A stretch of 64,000 nucleotides of DNA from contig RBKR01000015.1 of assembly GCA_004835665.1 (NCBI GenBank), forward strand, positions 1 to 64,000. Reading direction: 5' to 3'. Every line of letters begins with the position of its first letter. Within the stretch, counting starts at the first letter, position 1. The notes beneath the pieces were generated by a model. That model had not been told where the DNA came from. It searched no databases and was given only the letters and a program-made list of their open reading frames with translations. Below are positions 56,790 through 64,000 of the stretch, piece after piece. The DNA is from Phoma sp. XZ068. Taxonomy: Eukaryota > Ascomycota > Dothideomycetes > Pleosporales > Didymellaceae. Both the position numbers and the translations under genes were made by a program.

Positions 56790-57483
56790 GACGGTCGAGG
56801 AGATTACTCCGACTATGGCAGGCAGCTGAAAGGGATCGTACGTAAAACAGTATGGGGTTATCTCAAGGTACTGGGCGCAGTGCGCGAGAAAGATTCAGGA
56901 CGAGGCGAATCTCGTCAATAAACAAGGGTGTTAGTTCTCAAACGAGAGTAGTTGTTTGCGTGTTGAAGCAAACGATCGGTGCAACTTGTAAGGAATATGA
57001 AGTGAAATAGCCATCACGAAGGCACTTACCGATATGGAACAACAATCGGAGCAGTGGAGTTCGCGGAGATAGTTCCATTCTCCGCGCCTTCTCCGACTCC
57101 CTTACTCAATGTACACTTCGGCGGAAGAGTCGGCGGAGCAACGCTAGCCAATCAGAGCGTCAAGTGCCAAGCTCGCCGCACCCTCGCTTATGCTATGAAG
57201 CAAAGCGCTATGTAATTTGTTCCGTTTGCATACTATTCAGTGAACCGCCAATCTCATATGCGTTCTGAGTGCTCGTTCGCAATCTCTGCTACAGTGGCTT
57301 GCGGCAACGTACTTATTGCCAATAGATCGTCCACATCGAGGTGTAATAAGAACATCCACGTCCACTAGGACACATCGAGGTATACAGTGTAGATTGTGTG
57401 GCATTTGATATGCTCTATATGATCTGTCAGACTGCTCTCCCCTAGTCGATCTCAAACCGGTCCTTCGAAGCTGGAAGGGTCTC
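56790..57483. other. ABC transporter promoter region; no gene seen
   Basis: About 690 bp from the transporter start to the left target-site duplication of the LINE. A long minus-strand frame (57237-57833) overlaps the LINE ORF1 and lacks conserved sequence. The LINE lies behind this promoter and may influence it. Confidence 0.45.
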
Positions 57484-57650
57484 ATGAGAGGTACCGCAAC
57501 GCTCACCGAACACCAATCTTTTGATTTTTGGGTCTCCTTCACAGAGGCTCCAAAAATCCCAGCAACTAATCCCCCTCGCCGCGGCCACTCTGGGAGTACC
57601 TCTAACGTCCGCCTAGCCCCCCGCGCTGACGCGTAAGGGAGCTTGTTGGG

Positions 57651-59306
57651 ATGGCAGAGTCTTCCTCCTCCCAGCACACAGGGTCCCCAGACCCTGAGAT
57701 CCCTCAGCAGCTTTATACACGCGCCCCAAGACGGCCCCAGGAGTACATGCATCACCATGCACCTCTTCTGAGCAGCCAGAACCCCGGTGGGAGCGCTCCT
57801 AAACCTCGAGTCTCTGATGCCGTCCAACGCCACATCACCGAGACTCAGCAGACTGCCCAGCTATGGAACACCATCACTGCTGCCTTTGCAGCAGCCGTAG
57901 ATCAACACGCAGAAGGCTATACTAACCCTCAAGAAGCCAGAATCGCCGAGGAGCTGCAGCAGAGAGTCGTTCTGGCTCTAACCTCTCTCTCCTTGAGCAA
58001 CTCCCCCCCTAGTTCCCGCTGGAGCAGCGACACCAGTCGCAGCAACCCCGGGAGCCAAGAGTCAGGACGCCGCTCTTGGGCGGACGTAGCCAGAGACCCC
58101 CAAATCTCAGATAGGGGTGCCAACCGACCCCTGATCCCTGCTAGATCCCGACCTGGCCCGCCGGCTACGCCGAAAGAGGACAATCGAATCTTCATAGCTA
58201 TCTCCAACCCGACAATGCGACTGCAACAACCCTCACCGTTTGCGGTAAGGCAGGCAGTATGCAAGAGCATAGGAGGAATCACCCTTAAGGACATACCTAC
58301 CGCATCACCAATCAAAACAGGCTGGGCGATCACCCCCGCTAACATGTCTATCCGGGACCAACTTATGACCCAAGAAAACCAGGAACTTCTAGTAAGAGCA
58401 CTAGACGGAGACGCGGTAAGGATCCCAGAACGCTGGATCAACTACGCAGTACAAGGAGTACCTAGCTCTTTCCGGACCCTGGACGGCACAGAACTACCCA
58501 CTACTATCCAGCTAGTGGAGGAAGAGGCCTGCTCGCAAACAGGCAAGCAGCCGGTCAGCTGCAGGGCCTCACGACATGGAGCCAACCACCGTGGCCTTAC
58601 TACCTGGATCATCTCTTACAAAGAGCCAGTCCGCTCGTTCCGTCTTTTTGGTATCAGCGAGTACTCAAAAGTGATCAACAAGCACCCTACCATACAGCGC
58701 CACAACCCAGGCTGCCAGGGCTACTGTAACGCTGCCCGGTGCACTCAGGTAGCGCGCTGCGTGCACTGCGGAGATCGCACAGACAGACACCAAGGACAGT
58801 ATGGGGACAGCTGCCCCCACAAAGCCGTGTGCGCCAACTGCCACGGACCACACCCAGCTAGCCACGCCAACTGCCCTGCAGCCCCTCGCCGGGTCAACGG
58901 ACACACCATCAAGCCTACGAGGGCCGAGCTGAAGGCTATCCGTCGCGCAGGCAAGATAGCACAGCAGCACCTCTACAGGACCGTTGAAGAGACCCTCAGA
59001 CAGGCAACACTTCAGCCCGAGGCTACCCCTACAGAGACATTGGAGACAGCGCCTCCCCACCCTTGCACCCAGAGGCAAGAAGGAGACAACAGAGCGTCAC
59101 TTCCTACAACCACTGCCTCCTATGCATCCTCCTCTACCACTGGCGGAAAAAAGAGACCAAGGCGGGCCGCCACGGGCCAGAGAAGTCTCAATGTAGGACA
59201 ACTGTCTGCCGGCAGCATCCGCCCACAATCAACTATCCACACTGACCCGTCCACCTCGGAGAGGGAAGACGCCAGCATGAGCGATGACCCGCCATCAACA
59301 TGCTAG
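57651..59306 (+). CDS. LINE ORF1, Gag-like RNA-binding protein
   Basis: 551 residues, ATG at 57651. The N-terminal third is Ser/Pro/Gln-rich. The middle (about 180-340) looks like the globular Gag-like domain of Tad elements. A cluster of Cys/His zinc knuckles follows (about 360-410), with CNAARCTQVARCVHCG and CANCHGPHPASHANC. The C-terminus is basic (KKRPRRA). It would coat the element RNA. Its stop overlaps the ORF2 start in the string ATGCTAG, so ORF2 may be translated by termination-reinitiation. Confidence 0.88.
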   Translation: MAESSSSQHTGSPDPEIPQQLYTRAPRRPQEYMHHHAPLLSSQNPGGSAPKPRVSDAVQRHITETQQTAQLWNTITAAFAAAVDQHAEGYTNPQEARIAEELQQRVVLALTSLSLSNSPPSSRWSSDTSRSNPGSQESGRRSWADVARDPQISDRGANRPLIPARSRPGPPATPKEDNRIFIAISNPTMRLQQPSPFAVRQAVCKSIGGITLKDIPTASPIKTGWAITPANMSIRDQLMTQENQELLVRALDGDAVRIPERWINYAVQGVPSSFRTLDGTELPTTIQLVEEEACSQTGKQPVSCRASRHGANHRGLTTWIISYKEPVRSFRLFGISEYSKVINKHPTIQRHNPGCQGYCNAARCTQVARCVHCGDRTDRHQGQYGDSCPHKAVCANCHGPHPASHANCPAAPRRVNGHTIKPTRAELKAIRRAGKIAQQHLYRTVEETLRQATLQPEATPTETLETAPPHPCTQRQEGDNRASLPTTTASYASSSTTGGKKRPRRAATGQRSLNVGQLSAGSIRPQSTIHTDPSTSEREDASMSDDPPSTC

Positions 59307-62300
59307 AACACCCCTACAACATCACAGCCTACAACAGGCGTCAACAACCCAGCCTACCGAGCAAACAACTCCGCGTGTGCTGGGCTAATGTCAGCAGGAG
59401 CTCGCCCTGGCACATCACAATGCTAGAGGTGGCCTTCCAGAAGGGCATAGACGTGGTGTGCGTACAGGAGCCCTTCACATGTGCCAAGTCCAGAACTTCT
59501 ACCCACCCTGGTTTCATACACCTCGCACCTATCAGCACCTGGGACAGCCCCAACACACCAGGCTCAGCCCGCCCTAGGGTGATGACCTACATCCGCAAAG
59601 GACACCACCTACGATACCAGGCTAGAGAGAGCCTCAACCACCCAGACATGCTGTGGGCTGTAGTGAATGGAGTTGCCATACTCAACTGCTACAGACAGCC
59701 ACACACCCCAGACGTCATCCAATACGTCACACATCTCATACCTCCTCAACTCTGCCTTGTAGGGGGCGACTTTAACGCCAGACACGAATCCTTTGAGCCT
59801 ACTATCACTGCAGCCAACGGAGGTGTGGAGCTAGCTAGATGGGCTGCTAACGCCTCTATGGACTACATTGGTGTGCCAGGGCAGCCAACACACTGCGCTG
59901 GCCATGTCCTGGACCTTACCTTCTCTAACATCCCATTCGCCCAGTCTGCTGTGGATGCTAGCATGCACAGCGGGTCAGACCATGAGACGATAGTAACCTC
60001 TGTTCCCCTCTCCACTCCAGGCACTCCGCATCTAGAACAGTACCATTACAGGGTCCCCGAGGCAAGCCTACCCAAGTTCGCTGGGCTAGTGGAGATGGGT
60101 GTCCAGAACATCCCAGACCCGCTTGCAACACAGGACGCAGCACAGCTAGAGGAATGTGTCGCGCTGCTTACAGAGACCATACAGCACTCTGTACAGACAG
60201 CAGGCAAGCCCGACCGCAAGGAAGGCCGCGCTGCACCATGGTGGACCAAGGAGTGCAAAACTGCCTACCAGGCCTACAAACAGGCTAGACAGCTCGGCTC
60301 TGGCAGTCTACTAGAGGAGAGACAGGCCTTCAAGACTACCGTCCGACAGGCCAAGAGGCAGTACTGGAGGCATGTCATCGACAATGCCAAGGACGATAAA
60401 GGCCTGTTCAAGATCATTGCCTGGCACAAGCTCACACCAGAGAACCAGGACACTCCTCTTGTAGTGAATGGCACAACCATATCTGACTCGCTGGAGAAGG
60501 CAGAGGCGCTTCGAGAGCAAGTCCTCAACCGGTACACGGCAGAGGATGACCTCAGACACTACCCAGGCCAGGAGAATGCAGATCCCCTCCCGTGGAGCAC
60601 ACACATCTCACTAGAGGAAACGGAGCGAAACACGGTAGGGGTCTCGAGCACCTCACCAGGCACTGACCGCTCTACTGTGCGACTACTCCGTGCCTGCTGG
60701 GCTCAGGTTGGGGAACTCATACGAAGAATCTTCCAGCGATGCCTTGAGCTCAACCACTTCCCAGCACAGTGGAAGCTTGCAGAGGTGGCAATGATACCCA
60801 AGACGGGGAGGACTGACCGAACGTCGCCCCGCTCCTGGAGACCTATAGCGCTTCTCTCTTGCATTGGAAAGGGACTTGAACGAACAGTAGCCAGAAGAAT
60901 CGCGTGGACGGCCATGACACACAAGATCCTCAGCCCCCAGCATGGCGGCGCCCTCCCAAAACGCTCTGCAGCAGACCTCACTGCAGCGTTCACCCACGAC
61001 ACTGAAGCAGCATGGATACTTGGAAAGCATGTCACTATGGTCACCCTAGATGTGCAAGGCGCCTTTGATGCGCTCCTCAAGAACCGCCTGTTACACCGAA
61101 TGGCCCAACAGGGCTGGCCACAAAGGACCATGCTCTTTGTAGACTCGTTCCTCACGGCCCGGAGGGTTCGGGTCCGCCTTGGACAGGTCACTACTCCTAG
61201 CTACCCTGTCGCCTGTGGCACACCCCAAGGCTCGCCTCTCTCGCCTGTCCTGTACACGCTGTACCTAGCCGAGCTACTATCTATGGACACAGAACGGAGG
61301 TTTGGATATGCAGACGACGTGTGTCTATACCGGGCCTCACACTCTATGGACAACAACGTGGAGCTGCTAGCATCCGATCTACGGCAGATCAGAGCATGGG
61401 GCGAGGCGAACAAGGTCACCTTTGCCCCAGAAAAGCAGGAAATGATACACCTGACTAGACAGCGGAGCAGCTATGCACCACCATGTGTTGTAGACGAGCA
61501 GCTCACCATCCACCCTATCCTCCCAGGTGGAGAGCACAGCCAGCCAGCCCTGCGTTGGCTAGGAATGTGGTTTGACCGCAGACTTACCTTTCGTCGACAT
61601 GTAGCCACACGCACTGCCAAAGCTGCCAAGGTAGCCTATCATATTCGCAGCCTAGCTAGGTCTACCTATGGACCACCAGCCAGCTCCCTCCGCAAGGCTA
61701 CTATTGCCTGTGTGTACCCGTCGCTTCTGTATGGGACGGAGTGCTGGTACAGAGGCCGCACGAAACAACCACACTCACTCAAACCAGGCGGGCCGCAAGA
61801 GGTCAGCGCTTACATTGGATGGCACATAGCTGCTATAGACAAGACACTCGCTATAGCAGCAAGGGGCATCCTACCAGCGTGGAGAACAACGCCTATAGCT
61901 ACACTCTTACGTGACGCCGGACTGCTCTCGGCAGCAGTCGCACTCGAGGAAGCTAAGCTCAGATTTGCAACCCATCTGCGCACTACAGATGCAGACCACC
62001 CTCTTACTAGGCGCACAGCGGTACCTATCGTAAACAGGGGCGTAAAAACCGGACAACCCCAGCGAGTCAAGACGAAAGTCCAGCAGATGGCTTCTCTTCT
62101 ACCAGAAATCCCTAGGACCACGCTAACAGCCCCTCACTACTCAACTGGCTGCCGAACGGACCCAACGCTCGGCATAAACAAGAAGACTGCAGCCACGGCT
62201 TTCAATGAATGGTGGGCCCAGCTCTCGCCACTAGATGTCACTATCTTCTCAGATGGCTCTGAACAGTACACAAAAGAAGGAGAAAAGCGGGTTACCTACG

Positions 62301-63133
62301 GCTTTGCAGTCTATCAGAACAGAAAGCAACTGCAGACTGGACGCGGCTCACTCCACCCTACCTCGCACGTCTTTGACGCTGAGGCAGTAGGCGCGTGGAG
62401 AGGCCTCCAGCACACTATAAGACAACCCGAGCTCCGCACCCACCGAATCTGGCTGTGCATAGACAGCACCTCAGTGATATGGTGCCTCAGGGGCGACGCA
62501 CCCCCTACCTCGCAATGGGCCTTTCTTGAGTGCCACGGCGCCATGGATACACACGACGTCTCCATCAAATGGGCCCCTGGACACCTGGGCATTGAAGGGA
62601 ACGAGGCAGCAGACAGACTAGCCAATCTGGAAGCCCAGCACCCATCACCCCCGACTGGAAAAGCCGCTCTGCCTACACTCTCGGGCATCAAGACAGTGGC
62701 CCGCAAGACACTGCGCCGCACACAACGAACCTGGTGGTCTGACAAGAAGACCAAGCTCTCGAGATGGTACAAGAGCTGGGACTTGGACTATGCACCGCGC
62801 AGAGGTCCTAAGGAGCTAGATCTACCAAGAGCCATCCTAGCGAAACTGCTTTCTATCCGGACTAGACATGGCGATTTCGCCTGGTACCACCGAAAGTACA
62901 ACCATAAGGATGCAAACCTCACCTGCTCATGCAGACAGGACAAGACACCAGAGCACCTTGCGCTATGCCGCAAGACTCTAGGGACCTTTAGTAGATGGCC
63001 ACTACGACCACCTATACCACCATCTAGCCAGGCTGAGGGCCTAGCGTACACTGCAGCACTAGTCGGTGATCCAGAGGCCTTTGAAGCCTTTATTAAACTC
63101 ACACAGTACTACACTAGGATCTGCCCTCGCTAG
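59300..63133 (+). CDS. LINE ORF2: AP endonuclease, reverse transcriptase, RNase H
   Basis: 1277 residues without interruption. An N-terminal apurinic-type endonuclease has VVCVQEPF, GGDFNARHES and SGSDHETIV. The reverse transcriptase has LDVQGAFDALL, TPQGSPLSPVLYTLY and the catalytic FGYADDV near residue 668. An RNase H domain follows with FSDGSEQ near 984, DAEAVGAWRGL, IDSTSVIW and IKWAPGHLGIEGNEAAD. The tail has a CX1CX10HX4C zinc-finger-like motif (CSCRQDKTPEHLALC). All catalytic motifs look whole, so target-primed reverse transcription is plausible. RNase H presence is characteristic of the Tad and I clades. Confidence 0.94.
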   Translation: MLEHPYNITAYNRRQQPSLPSKQLRVCWANVSRSSPWHITMLEVAFQKGIDVVCVQEPFTCAKSRTSTHPGFIHLAPISTWDSPNTPGSARPRVMTYIRKGHHLRYQARESLNHPDMLWAVVNGVAILNCYRQPHTPDVIQYVTHLIPPQLCLVGGDFNARHESFEPTITAANGGVELARWAANASMDYIGVPGQPTHCAGHVLDLTFSNIPFAQSAVDASMHSGSDHETIVTSVPLSTPGTPHLEQYHYRVPEASLPKFAGLVEMGVQNIPDPLATQDAAQLEECVALLTETIQHSVQTAGKPDRKEGRAAPWWTKECKTAYQAYKQARQLGSGSLLEERQAFKTTVRQAKRQYWRHVIDNAKDDKGLFKIIAWHKLTPENQDTPLVVNGTTISDSLEKAEALREQVLNRYTAEDDLRHYPGQENADPLPWSTHISLEETERNTVGVSSTSPGTDRSTVRLLRACWAQVGELIRRIFQRCLELNHFPAQWKLAEVAMIPKTGRTDRTSPRSWRPIALLSCIGKGLERTVARRIAWTAMTHKILSPQHGGALPKRSAADLTAAFTHDTEAAWILGKHVTMVTLDVQGAFDALLKNRLLHRMAQQGWPQRTMLFVDSFLTARRVRVRLGQVTTPSYPVACGTPQGSPLSPVLYTLYLAELLSMDTERRFGYADDVCLYRASHSMDNNVELLASDLRQIRAWGEANKVTFAPEKQEMIHLTRQRSSYAPPCVVDEQLTIHPILPGGEHSQPALRWLGMWFDRRLTFRRHVATRTAKAAKVAYHIRSLARSTYGPPASSLRKATIACVYPSLLYGTECWYRGRTKQPHSLKPGGPQEVSAYIGWHIAAIDKTLAIAARGILPAWRTTPIATLLRDAGLLSAAVALEEAKLRFATHLRTTDADHPLTRRTAVPIVNRGVKTGQPQRVKTKVQQMASLLPEIPRTTLTAPHYSTGCRTDPTLGINKKTAATAFNEWWAQLSPLDVTIFSDGSEQYTKEGEKRVTYGFAVYQNRKQLQTGRGSLHPTSHVFDAEAVGAWRGLQHTIRQPELRTHRIWLCIDSTSVIWCLRGDAPPTSQWAFLECHGAMDTHDVSIKWAPGHLGIEGNEAADRLANLEAQHPSPPTGKAALPTLSGIKTVARKTLRRTQRTWWSDKKTKLSRWYKSWDLDYAPRRGPKELDLPRAILAKLLSIRTRHGDFAWYHRKYNHKDANLTCSCRQDKTPEHLALCRKTLGTFSRWPLRPPIPPSSQAEGLAYTAALVGDPEAFEAFIKLTQYYTRICPR

Positions 63134-63246
63134 CTCTTGCAGCCCTGCAACAGCAACAGGCAATGCAGCACCCAGCAGAACTAGGTCCAGCACCATAGCT
63201 GCAACACTCCCCACCCCTCTTCCCCTCTCTCTTCCCCCACCCACCC

Positions 63247-63281
63247 ACACACACACTCACACACACACACACACACACACA

Positions 63282-63332
<51 letters not shown>
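63247..63332. repeat. CA/CT microsatellite in the LINE 3' region
   Basis: About 37 bp of (CA)n with one CT interruption, followed by about 50 bp of pure (CT)n. It lies between the ORF2 stop and the right target-site duplication. Length is likely variable between copies. Confidence 0.9.
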
Positions 63333-63334
<2 letters not shown>

Positions 63335-63592
63335 CACATGGATGCCTCAAAATGCAAGGAAATCACCTAATGTACATACACCGCTCAGCCTCCCCAACTG
63401 GAAGGGGAGCTGTTGTTCTGAAATGGTAGCAATACCCGCGCAGGCAAGAAATGCTTTCTAAGGTAGTGTCAGCACAATAATTCCATAGCTTAGCACGTCG
63501 TATATGCCCTTCGGGAGGCGAGATGGTGGACCTAATCCCCATCAACTAGACGAAAAATGAATACCAACCAACCTACCAATGAGAGGTACCGC

Positions 63593-64000
63593 TCAGCCCA
63601 AGACTTTCTCAGATTCTGTGCAACGCCAATCTTACCACAAGCATCTGAGCAGCACTATATCTATTCCTTCATTCGATGTCTTATCCGTCACCTTATTACT
63701 GCAAATGACCACTCGTCTACCACACCATTACTTCCACCCCTGCACTGCACCTTTGCCGGTTCAGAGTCACCTCAATGGAGGTGTCTCAATCGACAATGTC
63801 CATTGTCAGCGTATTCGGAACTCCCTGAGGAGCATGCAAAGTTTCCAAGCGGGCTCCCTATGCTATACTGCCGTACGTTCGGTGCTATTACATGATTGGA
63901 GCAGTGCGCTCGTAAGTTTGGTCTTGATTACGTCTAGGGCCTGCACCGTGTGGTCTGCTCTGGCCTTGGCCTCCAGCGCTTGACTTGGGCGATATCCAGG
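63593..64000. other. Right edge, nothing recognised
   Basis: Ordinary composition. Plus-strand frames of 112 and 134 codons overlap here, but their translations show no domain and they lack support from composition. A gene could begin beyond the window. Confidence 0.4.

Larger units (their letters stand above)
57498..63578 (+). mobile_element. Tad-type LINE retrotransposon, apparently full length
   Basis: Two long overlapping ORFs (57651-59306 and 59300-63133) are intact. A 14-bp direct repeat, ATGAGAGGTACCGC, flanks the unit at 57484-57497 and 63579-63592, a credible target-site duplication. That gives a 6081-bp element with a 153-bp 5' leader and a 445-bp 3' region containing CA/CT repeats and ending in an ACCAACC-rich tail. 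There is no LTR. Endonuclease, reverse transcriptase and RNase H domains in one ORF2 fit the fungal Tad clade. Composition is normal and no stop codons interrupt it, so it is recent and has escaped RIP. Confidence 0.88.

Overview
This is one chromosome end of a filamentous ascomycete (Pezizomycotina). It opens at base 1 on CCCTAA telomere repeats. Genes have short introns (mostly 42-73 bp) with fungal GT-AG junctions, and the AT-rich blocks show the C-to-T and G-to-A decay typical of repeat-induced point mutation (RIP). The gene set resembles that of Phoma-like Dothideomycetes, but nothing here fixes the genus.

Layout. 1-3.85 kb: telomere, pyrimidine-rich low-complexity DNA and several families of subtelomeric repeats, some with embedded telomere motifs. 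3.86-10.5 kb: a telomere-linked RecQ-type helicase gene read toward the telomere, and a divergent unknown gene sharing a 213-bp promoter with it. 10.9-14.9 kb: a RIP-destroyed Ty3/Gypsy retroelement and a palindromic minisatellite. 15.5-16.6 kb: an NmrA-like reductase gene with four exons. 17.3-20.2 kb: an intact pogo/Fot1-type transposon with 48-bp perfect inverted repeats, nested in a RIP-decayed relative. 21.0-56.8 kb: a large secondary-metabolite cluster. 57.5-63.6 kb: an apparently intact Tad-type LINE with a 14-bp target-site duplication. After 63.6 kb no gene is recognisable.

The cluster is the main content. It holds a SAT-KS-AT-PT-ACP-CMeT-R non-reducing polyketide synthase, a TropB/EupB-like FAD monooxygenase, a TropC/EupC-like non-heme iron dioxygenase, a non-canonical AsR6/EupE-type humulene synthase, a secreted six-bladed-propeller protein matching the EupF/AsR5 hetero-Diels-Alderase type, a P450, an SDR, a second FAD monooxygenase, two Zn2Cys6 regulators, an MFS exporter, a PDR-type ABC transporter and a small YCII-domain protein. 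This is the full enzyme complement known for tropolone sesquiterpenoids such as eupenifeldin, pycnidione and xenovulene. The inferred route is: methylorcinaldehyde from the PKS, oxidative dearomatisation, ring expansion to a tropolone, hydroxylated humulene made in parallel, a hetero-Diels-Alder joining of the two, then tailoring and export. Four gene pairs are head-to-head, which suggests shared promoters.

Gene models were assembled by hand from open reading frames, splice consensus and family conservation. Exon coordinates are in each entry. No homology search was run, and family names rest on motifs and recalled knowledge.
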